Origin: Candidatus Obscuribacterales bacterium
GTDB lineage: Bacteria; Cyanobacteriota; Vampirovibrionia; Obscuribacterales; Obscuribacteraceae
Assembly (NCBI GenBank): GCA_021732565.1
Contig: JAKFUT010000177.1
Span: forward strand, 1-34,543
DNA: 34,543 nt
Direction of reading: 5' to 3'
Shown here: one piece after another, positions 1 to 7,201 of the stretch
Position numbering within the stretch: position 1 is the first letter of the stretch
Layout of the letters: each line of letters begins with the position of its first letter
Notes under the pieces: model-generated
What the model was told of the DNA's origin: nothing
What the model saw: the letters and a program-made list of their open reading frames with translations, nothing else
The model's database searches: none
Program-made: the position numbers and the translations under genes

Positions 1-1
1 C

Positions 2-187
2 TCCTGGACAGTTCGCGACGAGCATCGTAAGGCGCTGGCCCATCCGCAAAAAGGCGATCGACTCGTAATCATGAGCGGGATAAACAAGAACAATAAGTAC
101 AAAGTGCAATTGTCTGATGGACGAATTGGTTACCTGGATAAATCTGCGGTCGACGTAAAAATCGATACACCGGAGCTGGTGCCCTAG
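2..187 (+). CDS. C-terminal end of an SH3-like domain protein (partial)
   Basis: The open frame enters from the left edge and stops with TAG at 185-187, giving 61 visible residues. The segment GDRLVIMSGINKNNKYKVQL followed by SDGRIGYLDKSAV looks like the end of a bacterial SH3 (SH3b) fold: short beta strands with a Gly-x-Ile-Gly-Tyr-Leu turn. Such domains often bind cell-wall peptides at the end of secreted or envelope proteins, but the rest of this gene lies outside the window, so its function is unknown. It is the only + strand gene on this side and converges on the collagen-like gene. Confidence 0.55.
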   Translation, partial: SWTVRDEHRKALAHPQKGDRLVIMSGINKNNKYKVQLSDGRIGYLDKSAVDVKIDTPELVP

Positions 188-197
188 TTGCTGATGC

Positions 198-231
198 CAA
201 ATATGGTAATTTCAAGGAAATACCATATTTG
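198..231 (+). terminator. Hairpin just after the partial SH3-like gene
   Basis: A perfect 11-bp inverted repeat, CAAATATGGTA (198-208) and TACCATATTTG (221-231), with a 12-nt loop, begins 11 nt after the stop at 187. There is no clean T run after it, so termination is inferred from position only. Confidence 0.4.
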
Positions 232-524
232 AATACTTGAAACACCGAATGTTACCGTCGGTTTTTTGTGAAACACCACTATAATCTCGCAGTTTTGGAG
301 TCGCACATAAGAATGCCCGGGGCTGTTGAGCGTGATCCACTCTGGACTCAGCCGAGCTTGCCTACATCTTAAGTTAGATCGATGATCGCTTCGGACCGGT
401 CAAAATTTTTGAATGAAACTTGCACTGGGATAGTTGCTACCTTTCGTCAACCGTGAAACCGGCCAGGCTCAAACCTCTCGGGCAAGGACATCCTCTTTGT
501 CGTCCGGCCCGACTTCGGTTAGGG
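232..524. other. Intergenic spacer with no gene seen
   Basis: This is the space between the 3' ends of two convergent genes. Short overlapping frames here show no ribosome binding site or recognisable protein. Apart from the hairpin at 198-231 I see no structure. Confidence 0.5.
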
Positions 525-944
525 TTAAGGAGTAGAAGTAGTGGTGGATGGTGCGCTAGCACCATCAGCACCTGGTGCACCTGGTGCCCCTGGTACTCCT
601 GATGCCCCCGACGCGCCGCGTTCACCTGTTGCACCTTGTGCTCCTGGCGCTCCCGGCAATCCGGGCTGACCTTGAAGGCTCTGTTGTTGGAGTTGCTTGG
701 CAGCTTGATCAATCGATGTTGCATTCTGCTGTTGTTGGGTGGCAGCCTGTTGCTGTTGGGTGTCGGACTGTCGTTGCTCATTGACAGCTTGCTGCTGACT
801 CTGACCATTGATCGAGCCGTTCATTGCGACAACACCACCGGCTATCAGTAGTACAATCACTAGCCCTGCGATAGTCCAGCCCGCTGAGTCGTCCCGTTGG
901 ACCACCAGTACTTCACCATTTGCCTGTTTAATAGTCTTGTTCAT
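525..944 (-). CDS. Membrane-anchored collagen-like repeat protein
   Basis: 139 residues in three parts. Residues 1-21 form a short polar, probably cytoplasmic end; residues 22-42 (AGWTIAGLVIVLLIAGGVVA) form one membrane segment; the rest faces outside. A Gln/Asn-rich stretch at about 45-90 resembles a coiled coil. About 13 Gly-X-Y triplets follow (GQPGLPGAPGAQGATGERG and onward) and the end is Ser/Thr-rich. Uninterrupted Gly-X-Y triplets are the mark of collagen triple helices, which in bacteria form surface stalks or filaments. The Gln-rich part could act as the trimerising stalk. AAGGAAC lies just before the ATG. It is a single-pass protein without a cleavable signal, and its partner is unknown. 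The triplet region is short for a stable bacterial collagen. Confidence 0.8.
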   Translation of the reverse strand: MNKTIKQANGEVLVVQRDDSAGWTIAGLVIVLLIAGGVVAMNGSINGQSQQQAVNEQRQSDTQQQQAATQQQQNATSIDQAAKQLQQQSLQGQPGLPGAPGAQGATGERGASGASGVPGAPGAPGADGASAPSTTTSTP

Positions 945-993
945 TTGTTCCTTAGTTTGCTGTATTTTGCATAACGCTTTGTTTTTGCGGTAT

Positions 994-1191
994 TCAGAGA
1001 GTCTTCAGAAAAGCATCAATATGCTTCTCGACTTCCTCTTTCGTGTGTCCGTAATGTTTCTGTAGTCTGCCTGCCAGCTCCTCTCTTTTGCCATCGATTT
1101 GCTGGAGGTCGTCGTCGGTGAGCTTGCCCCACTTCGACCTAGCCTGGCCTGTCACGGTTTTCCAGTTGCCTTTTATCTCATCCCAGTTCAT
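994..1191 (-). CDS. CsbD family stress protein
   Basis: 65 residues beginning MNWDEIKGNWKTVTGQARSKWGKL, the hallmark of the CsbD-like family (small, hydrophilic, helical proteins induced in general stress in Bacillus and many other bacteria). Length matches the family (about 60-70). The molecular role is not known for any member. AAGGAG lies 7-8 nt before the ATG. It lies 49 bp upstream of the collagen-like gene in the same direction, so the two could share a transcript and a stress or envelope programme (inference). Confidence 0.9.
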   Translation of the reverse strand: MNWDEIKGNWKTVTGQARSKWGKLTDDDLQQIDGKREELAGRLQKHYGHTKEEVEKHIDAFLKTL

Positions 1192-1332
1192 TAATGTACT
1201 CCTTAGTAGAACGGTTGTTTTTGTTCTTTACGCCGACGCCCGGGCAGCGGATCTCTGACTCCGGGATATTCAATACTCTTGTGTTGTGCGGCTCGCATCG
1301 CATGAGTGCTGATCCAGGGAGCCTGCAAACCA

Positions 1333-1785
1333 CTACGCTGCGGACGAATATGCTCGGGTTGCAGCGATAACGCGCTCGGCCAGCGCGGCTTTGTCGGGGT
1401 CTGCCGAAATGGTATCGCTTTCGAGAAACTTCATTGCAAAGGTTTCCTCGTCAATGTCGCATCCTCGACGTCTGCCTTTTCCTTGCAAAGCCGTAAGAGC
1501 CGGACTACAGCGGGAGATCGTGTTTGCCAGAAAGCAAGCGCTAACGATCGCCGGTAAAATAAGAAACCACGGGCTCACCAGCGCGCCCAGTACGATGAAC
1601 ACCATCGACAAGACTGAAGCACCGGCGGCAATCATACGCTCGATACTCCACTCTTTCTCTAACTCGAGAATGTGGCGGTTGAGAGCCTCCCTCGGTTGAA
1701 CGGCATAGAGATGGATATTATGCTCAGTTTGCCGGCTGATCGGGCTCATGGAGCGCGTTGGAATGTTTGAATTTGAATCTTGCAT
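1333..1785 (-). CDS. DUF2892-like two-helix membrane protein
   Basis: 150 residues from the preferred start. The pattern ELEKEWSIERMI (about residues 41-52), two adjoining hydrophobic helices (about 51-90), a cysteine shortly after (TISRCSPAL) and then CDIDEETFAMKFLESD matches my memory of the DUF2892 (YgaP-like membrane domain) proteins, which continue into an I-D-x-E-x-x-A-x-K segment. The role of the family is unknown. The frame is open up to 1854 (TTG), but the ATG at 1785 has GAAAGG placed about 8 nt before it and neither upstream alternative has a good site. It lies in a run of minus-strand envelope or stress genes. Confidence 0.6.
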   Translation of the reverse strand: MQDSNSNIPTRSMSPISRQTEHNIHLYAVQPREALNRHILELEKEWSIERMIAAGASVLSMVFIVLGALVSPWFLILPAIVSACFLANTISRCSPALTALQGKGRRRGCDIDEETFAMKFLESDTISADPDKAALAERVIAATRAYSSAA

Positions 1786-2030
1786 CACTGTTACCTTTCT
1801 ATTGTTTTTGTTTTCCGATTGCATATCGCGAAAAGCTTTAGTACTTAACTGCAAAACTCACATTCACATCAATTCTGTATGTCTTCAATGAGGATCGCAT
1901 CTGCGTTACCGTTGCCGCTGACGCTGTTGTGACCATTGTTTCTTGGAGTTCTCGGTCTGCTCGTCAGCTATGGAAGGTTGGCTCTTGTAACGACTGGGCT
2001 ATTGAATAGAGAGTTCCATTTTTCAATAAC

Positions 2031-2384
2031 CTATTTTCCAGGTAGTTGCCTTGGAAGCTCGACTTTCTCGTTCTTTATCTTGGTACTTGTTTTGTCGATA
2101 CTAGACTGGAGTTCGGAATCGTCCTTAGTGTTTAGGTTTCCAGTCGTCCTGGATTTCATCCTAGCCTTCTTTCGCGCAACATTTGCCAGGTTCTTTCGCA
2201 ATTTTCTCGACTCCTTTTCTGTTAATGCGCCAGATTTTTGACCGGCATTTACATCTTGCATTAGCTTTGCTTGACGTTGCTCAACAGTCCAGTGCTTACA
2301 CTGCACCGGCAATTCAGTCAAAGTCGACATTGCAGAAGAAATGGCGACCGACACGCTGACTATCAACAATCTCTTCGAATTCAT
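2031..2384 (-). CDS. Small secreted protein with one helical repeat unit
   Basis: 117 residues from the ATG at 2384, which has GAGGTGAG close upstream; a GTG three codons earlier is the alternative. The first 20 or so residues look like a signal peptide (KRLLIVSVSVAISSAMS). The mature part is charged and helical. It contains EQRQAKLMQDVNAGQKSGAL and then LTEKESRKLRKNLANV, a unit that recurs twice in the protein at 5623-6537. I do not know the family. The shared pattern is a pair of helices joined by a Gly-x-Leu-Thr turn, and the protein is probably periplasmic or external (inference). Confidence 0.6.
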   Translation of the reverse strand: MNSKRLLIVSVSVAISSAMSTLTELPVQCKHWTVEQRQAKLMQDVNAGQKSGALTEKESRKLRKNLANVARKKARMKSRTTGNLNTKDDSELQSSIDKTSTKIKNEKVELPRQLPGK

Positions 2385-2477
2385 AACACTCACCTCTGTG
2401 AAACATAACCCGTCCGGGCCGCTTGCTGTACTGTATGAGCGGACACTGAGAGAGCCGCCGTTCCTTCATCTACAGGG

Positions 2478-3470
2478 TTATGGATGTGCGGTGATGCCGC
2501 GATGTTTGCTGCTGGACTCATTTTTTATCCACACAGTCACTAGCTGGTCAAGCTGCAAACTCAACTGATTCTCTTCCAGCAACAGGTGCTCACCATCGCC
2601 GACAACCATCAACAGTTTGTCCGGTGTGCTCAATTCGTTGAACAGATCGATGGTACCTTCGGGCTTCACCAATTTGTCCTTAAATCCAGCGAGCATAAGA
2701 CATGGTGTCTTATCTACCAGAGCTGCCGCGTCATCATTTCCCTTCATGAAATCTGTGAACTGTTTCAACTCCTTGGGCGATAGCTTCATGCGGTTGCTAG
2801 CTTCTTTCGACCATTGCTTCTTGAGTTTCTGACTGGAGGTTGTCTTGTTCAACACTTCAGCGGTGATATCGATTTGCTTATTTCTATTCATGAGGTAGCG
2901 TGTTCCCACGATGAGCTCTGAGCTAAGTTTGGCGTAGCGATCGCTCGAGGGAACAGAGCAGATTAATCCGTCAACCAGCCCGGGATTACGAGAGGTAGCT
3001 TGCAACGCAATTCCTCCTCCCATAGATTCCCCTACAAGGAACACGGGTAGACCCGGATAAGACTTGCGCAGCGAGCGAAGAGCCTCCTCAACATCAGACA
3101 TGCAAGCTTCAAAGTTGATTCTGTCGTCTTTGCGGTTAGTCATCCACTGACCGAATCCTCTCACGTCTAGCGCGTATACTGCAAATCCGTGCCCGGCCAT
3201 GGAACGGCCGAATTCTGAAAACGACTCGCCACTGAATCCAAGGCCATGAACGCAAAGCAATACTTGATGCGGCTTTTCCACGGGAATCCAAGACCGGTAA
3301 GGAACTTTGATAGCTTTGCTCCAGGCCGGCACATTTTTGGTACTAGCGCTAGCAATCTTGACGGTGCGAGTATCAGCCGCATATGACATTAAGGGAAGGA
3401 CTGACTGGGCTACCAGTGCAATGAGGGCGATCGGCAGAGATCGAAAAGTTGGATGAGTGACTTTGTTCAT
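2478..3470 (-). CDS. Secreted alpha/beta hydrolase (monoacylglycerol-lipase-like)
   Basis: 330 residues. A signal peptide (about 1-31, ending in SYAA) leads into an alpha/beta hydrolase fold. The oxyanion-hole segment is CVHGLGFSGESF (73-84). The nucleophile elbow is GESMGG with Ser149. The acid is Asp265 (AGFKDKLV) and the base is His295 (GDGEHLLL). The DVRGFGQW segment after the second strand resembles the serine aminopeptidase S33/lysophospholipase (Hydrolase_4) group, so the likely reaction is hydrolysis of a lipid or other ester outside the cytoplasm. The substrate cannot be told. GAGGAGG sits 3 nt before the ATG, a very strong ribosome site. All catalytic residues are present. Confidence 0.88.
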   Translation of the reverse strand: MNKVTHPTFRSLPIALIALVAQSVLPLMSYAADTRTVKIASASTKNVPAWSKAIKVPYRSWIPVEKPHQVLLCVHGLGFSGESFSEFGRSMAGHGFAVYALDVRGFGQWMTNRKDDRINFEACMSDVEEALRSLRKSYPGLPVFLVGESMGGGIALQATSRNPGLVDGLICSVPSSDRYAKLSSELIVGTRYLMNRNKQIDITAEVLNKTTSSQKLKKQWSKEASNRMKLSPKELKQFTDFMKGNDDAAALVDKTPCLMLAGFKDKLVKPEGTIDLFNELSTPDKLLMVVGDGEHLLLEENQLSLQLDQLVTVWIKNESSSKHRGITAHP

Positions 3471-4098
3471 TTGCCTCCTCAGGCGTTGTTCAGTGCGGGC
3501 GGTGGGCGGATGTTTTTTTTCAACGGTTATCAGGCCGAGAGAGAATCCCTCAGATCTATGAGTTGCATCATCGGCGATGAGGCAATTTCTTGCGGCTTGG
3601 GTAAATAAAGACGATTGGATTGCGTTGAGATGACAACAGATTGCCCAATCCGGATTGCTACAGCTGACTCGCGTGAGAAGACAGAAGTTCTAAACCGTCG
3701 ACTGCGTTCTACCCTGAGATTGTTGTGCCTTGACGTGGCTATGCGTATATATTGCAGTGCGCATCTATTCTGCGCTTCATCTTTCTGCAATTGTCTGTAT
3801 AATCACCAAGTTCCAACATCTCTCTATTGGACCACGGGTATTGTGAAAGTCCGGTGAAGAGTGCTTGATAGCGAATAGTGACATTTGAGGTTCCTGCCAG
3901 ATCGGTTCACAAATACAATTAATTGCTTAGAGTGTGTTCCCGTCTAAGGACACAGACGATGGCGCAAGAACAATTGATGCGAAGGTCACCCGAATCTTCG
4001 ATTACAGAGTACAATTGTGCTACTTGCAATATACTCGATGGGATTCCATGCGAATTTCGTGGACTGCGGGTTGCAACAGCAAGCATCTGGAGAAGTGA
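3471..4098. other. Divergent intergenic region, no convincing gene
   Basis: 628 bp between the hydrolase (-) and the response regulator (+), so it should hold promoters for both. Small frames here (for example 3530-3790 minus, 3615-3857 plus, 3923-4144 plus) lack ribosome sites and family resemblance. A TATAAT lies at 3798-3803 on the + strand. I see nothing else that I can support. Confidence 0.5.
3776..3803 (+). promoter_or_regulatory. Possible sigma-70 type promoter
   Basis: A perfect -10 box TATAAT at 3798-3803 is preceded 16 nt earlier by TTCATC, a weak -35. If used it would give the response regulator at 4099 a leader of nearly 290 nt. Only the -10 is strong. Confidence 0.25.
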
Positions 4099-4854
4099 AT
4101 GCAGTCAAACGATGAAATCGTCGCACATATACGCGTTGTCGTAGTTGAGAACGATCTTCTTACTCGCATTCGACTCAGAACTGACATTTTAAGCAGCAAA
4201 GACATTACCGTCGTCGGGGAAGTTAGTAACAGCGAAGATGCTCTTGTGATGGCTGACGAGCTGCTTCCTGATGTAGTGATAATGGACGTTGGCATGCCAA
4301 TCGACAGCGGCGAAGTTACAAGAAAGCTACTAAAGAAGCATGGAAACATTGGAGTGATGATGCTCACACTTCACAAAAATGAGCACGATATTTTCGCATC
4401 ACTTGCTGCTGGAGTAACCGGATATTGTATGAAAGATGCCGGTGCCGAGCACCTTCATACTGCTATTCGCAGTGTTTTTGCCGGTGATACCTGGATTGAT
4501 GCGGAAAATGCTAGCAATATGGTCACCAAGTATTTTCATAACAAACCTTTGCCAATTGCCACAGCTATTGATTTACCCTGTAGCACTTTCTTTACCGCGA
4601 ACGAAGAACCCGGCTTACACGTCATCAAGAAACTAGCGATCCGTGAAATTGAACCTGAAGCACTTTCCGCACGCGAGCTTGAGGTTGTCAACTTGATGGT
4701 TGAGGGGCTTTCGAATCGTGATATCGCAGATAAGCTAATCGTCTCATTGGCTACAGCCAAGAGTCATGTCAGAAATGTTCTCAACAAGTTTTCGGTAACT
4801 AACAGAACTCAAGCTGCATTGTGCGCGGTGAAGCAAGGAATTGTCCGCCAATAA
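4099..4854 (+). CDS. NarL/FixJ-type response regulator with LuxR DNA-binding domain
   Basis: 251 residues. The receiver domain (about 11-130) has the acidic patch E17/D19, phospho-acceptor Asp63 (VIMDVGMP), Thr90 and Lys112 (YCMKDAG). A linker of about 55 residues, longer than usual, leads to a LuxR helix-turn-helix at about 189-245 (LSARELEVVNLMVEGLSNRDIADKL... AKSHVRNVLNKF). It should be phosphorylated by a histidine kinase and then bind DNA. No kinase gene is adjacent, so it is an orphan in this window. GGAG sits about 6 nt before the ATG. It converges on the sigma-factor gene with only 10 bp between the stop codons. Confidence 0.92.
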   Translation: MQSNDEIVAHIRVVVVENDLLTRIRLRTDILSSKDITVVGEVSNSEDALVMADELLPDVVIMDVGMPIDSGEVTRKLLKKHGNIGVMMLTLHKNEHDIFASLAAGVTGYCMKDAGAEHLHTAIRSVFAGDTWIDAENASNMVTKYFHNKPLPIATAIDLPCSTFFTANEEPGLHVIKKLAIREIEPEALSARELEVVNLMVEGLSNRDIADKLIVSLATAKSHVRNVLNKFSVTNRTQAALCAVKQGIVRQ

Positions 4855-4864
4855 GCTCTGGCGG

Positions 4865-5521
4865 TCAGGCGGCATCGATGTAAGGCAAGAGCTGCACCTG
4901 TAGTCTCTTTCGAGCGCGGGCAATTCTCGATTTTACAGTTCCCAATTCCGTTTTCGTTACTGTGCTAATCTCCGAATACGAAAGTCCTTGCAATTCTCTC
5001 AAGACGATCATCGTTCGCGCCTTTTCTGGCAAAGCGGCTAAGCCCAGCTGTATTGCTCGATAGCACTCTTTTCGTTCATAAAGCTCATCAGGACAAGCCG
5101 CTGAATCAGGAATTTGCAGGTAGTTAGTCTCTTCTCCGTCATCATCGCGCCATGGAGCATCGATGGAAACGATCGCTTGTTTGGGACGACGTCGAAGCTC
5201 GTCATATACTACATTGCTCACAATTCTTCGTAGCCAACCTCGGAAGGCCTTGGGATTCTGTAGCTTCTTGATGTAACGCCAGACTCTAATTGATACTTCT
5301 TGGGCAAAGTCCGAAGAATCCTGCTGCTCCAGCATGAATTTATTGATCAGTCCGAAAATGTAGGGCTTGTGGATCTCCAGGAGACGTTCGAGGGAATCTT
5401 TGTCTCCGCTCTGCGCCGCGACAACCAATTCGGTATCTGAGGGATCCAGTTTGCAGATCCGCTTTGTTAACGGCGTGGGTGCGGGTGTTGCCTCGAGGCA
5501 TCTCAGTACTTTAACTTGCAT
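4865..5521 (-). CDS. ECF-type sigma-70 family RNA polymerase sigma factor
   Basis: 218 residues. Region 2 spans about 44-113, with DFAQEVSIRVWRYI (the -10 recognition helix) and FRGWLRRIVSNVVYDELRRR. Region 4 spans about 152-208 (LPEKARTMIVLRELQGLSY, then EISTVTKTELGTVKSRIARAR), the -35 helix-turn-helix. No region 3 is present, as expected for extracytoplasmic-function (group 4) sigma factors. A 27-residue leader precedes region 2. The ATG at 5521 lacks a clear ribosome site, so the start is uncertain. No anti-sigma gene sits next to it; the neighbour upstream is a secreted repeat protein. Confidence 0.9.
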   Translation of the reverse strand: MQVKVLRCLEATPAPTPLTKRICKLDPSDTELVVAAQSGDKDSLERLLEIHKPYIFGLINKFMLEQQDSSDFAQEVSIRVWRYIKKLQNPKAFRGWLRRIVSNVVYDELRRRPKQAIVSIDAPWRDDDGEETNYLQIPDSAACPDELYERKECYRAIQLGLAALPEKARTMIVLRELQGLSYSEISTVTKTELGTVKSRIARARKRLQVQLLPYIDAA

Positions 5522-5622
5522 AAAAAAACCTATATAGTCCTAAAAAACTTATTCAGCGTCCGACTTCTAACGCCGTGAAACCATTTACGTCCTGTGTTTG
5601 AAGGGAAGCCGCTTCTCATCCA

Positions 5623-6537
5623 CTAATCGGCGCGAATTCCAATTCTTGCGCGTTTCTGATTGATGAGCGCAACATCGTTGTTCATCTCGTCTTGCAGCCG
5701 ATCCAGGCTTTCGGATAATTTGCGATCCTTCTCAGTACTTAGCGCACCGTGTTTGACATACTTCTGCTGAGTCAAAGATATCTTATTGAGTTCTTCTTTG
5801 AGTCTCGTTACGTTCTGTGCTGACAGTCGTCCTGCTGCATATTCGTCATCGCATCTGGTGGCAAGACGATGTTTGCGAAAATCCATCGCATCAAGCAAGG
5901 TAAGCCGACCATCTCGTACAACGAACTCGGGTGCGATCACTGGTTTAAATACGACGGTATTTGTGACGGGCGTTAACCTGTCTGACAATGTATTGAGACC
6001 GTAGCCCAACATCAGTGCTCTTCTGTAAGTAACCACTCCGGTGGACTTTCTGTCGCTTTCTTCATCAGCAGCGATGCGATCTAGCTCTGCGCGAAACTCC
6101 GTGGCTTGTGCGGGAGTAAGTGCTCCCCGATTAAGAGCTTCGTCAATTCTGGTATTTAGTTCTTGTCGGCGCGTGTTAATGGAGACAAGCAAAGTTGGGC
6201 TAGCTGGAGATATGGCCACATCAACTATGTTGAGCGATGCGTCGACGAATCCAACTGGTCCTCCATTGGCTTGATCCACGATGACTACTCCAGTACGTAG
6301 GGCTCCACCGTCTACAAGTCTTGCAGAGGGATCGTATTTTCCTTGTATCTGACCAGTGAGTGGATCAACCACGACATATTGACCGCTCGCAGGAAGTTGA
6401 ACTACCGCCGAGTTTGAGCTGGTTACGGTGGTTGTTGTTTGAGTAGTTTCTGTGGTATCTGCGTTGCTTGCGCAAAACCCTGAGAATGCCAGGCAACTTG
6501 ATAGCAGCGAGAGTGAAAGTGATCTTTGATAATTCAT
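5623..6537 (-). CDS. Secreted protein with two copies of a helical repeat
   Basis: 304 residues. A signal peptide (about 1-26) is followed by a Thr-rich stretch (TTETTQTTTTVTSSNS). A beta-like part (about 45-120: GQYVVVDPLTGQIQGKYDP) comes next, and then two related units at about 122-196 and 223-296. Each unit has the pattern R..L..R.D.A...G.L(T/S)...(T/V)..(F/L)..EL..I, followed by a second helix pair ending in a Leu-(S/D)-x-x-L-D/S-R-L heptad. The protein at 2031-2384 has one such unit. I do not recognise the family. AAAGGAT lies 9 nt before the ATG. Envelope location is inferred from the signal peptide. Confidence 0.65.
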   Translation of the reverse strand: MNYQRSLSLSLLSSCLAFSGFCASNADTTETTQTTTTVTSSNSAVVQLPASGQYVVVDPLTGQIQGKYDPSARLVDGGALRTGVVIVDQANGGPVGFVDASLNIVDVAISPASPTLLVSINTRRQELNTRIDEALNRGALTPAQATEFRAELDRIAADEESDRKSTGVVTYRRALMLGYGLNTLSDRLTPVTNTVVFKPVIAPEFVVRDGRLTLLDAMDFRKHRLATRCDDEYAAGRLSAQNVTRLKEELNKISLTQQKYVKHGALSTEKDRKLSESLDRLQDEMNNDVALINQKRARIGIRAD

Positions 6538-7201
6538 TTGCGTGATCCTTTTAAAGAGTTTCTATAGTCGCAAACCATTAGAGGTGTGCGCCTTTAGTCT
6601 ATTCGCTGCTCTGAGGACTAAATTCCTGCAGCGTACATAGATTGAGTAGATTGATTAAAGACTTGAGCTTCGGGACTCAAAACGCAGCACAACGTCATGC
6701 AGCTAATAACGGTGTCGGGCAATTAAACCGACCCTTACCTTGGCGCCGCGCTGTTTGCTTGAGTGAATCCGTTTCTCTATATTTCTATACTAACCCTTCC
6801 GGGGGATGATTACATCATCCTTATGACTAGTACAGGACAGAGAAGCTGGACCGGAGGTGAGTCAACCGCCAGAAATGGTTTCCCGGTAGCTATATTCGGG
6901 TTTGTGTGGTGGGGGAGACTTTGAACGGTTATATGAACCGTAATGTATATAAGGATGAATGGAATGATTTACTGGATTCCGGCCATACCAAGAATGTGTC
7001 TCATCGCGATCCCTTAGAAAGCAATGAATCCATTTGGGCACGATAAACGTCATGGAACGGTGCAACTCATAATCCATATTAATCAGCCACACCGCAAGCC
7101 GATTTCAAAAACAAGAAGGATCATCTCTCTCTCGGGTGTTCCGGCCGGCAGTTCCCAAAAGTATCTGCGATACACGCTCCAACTGTCTGCCGACGATCAT
7201 A
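6538..7201. other. Intergenic region, no gene that I can support
   Basis: 664 bp between a secreted-protein gene and the kinase gene. It contains two short inverted repeats: GGATGAT-TAC-ATCATCC at 6804-6820 and ACGGTT-ATATG-AACCGT at 6925-6941. A minus-strand frame at 6862-7092 (His/Tyr/Pro-rich, GTG start, no ribosome site) is open but not convincing. Promoter elements for the gene at 6537 should lie at its left end. Confidence 0.45.

Noticed and set aside
3530-3790. Minus-strand frame of 86 codons in the hydrolase/response-regulator gap
   Set aside because: It begins with TTG, has no ribosome site and looks like no known protein.
6862-7092. Minus-strand frame of 76 codons rich in His, Tyr and Pro
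   Set aside because: GTG start without a ribosome site and no recognisable pattern; possible but unsupported.
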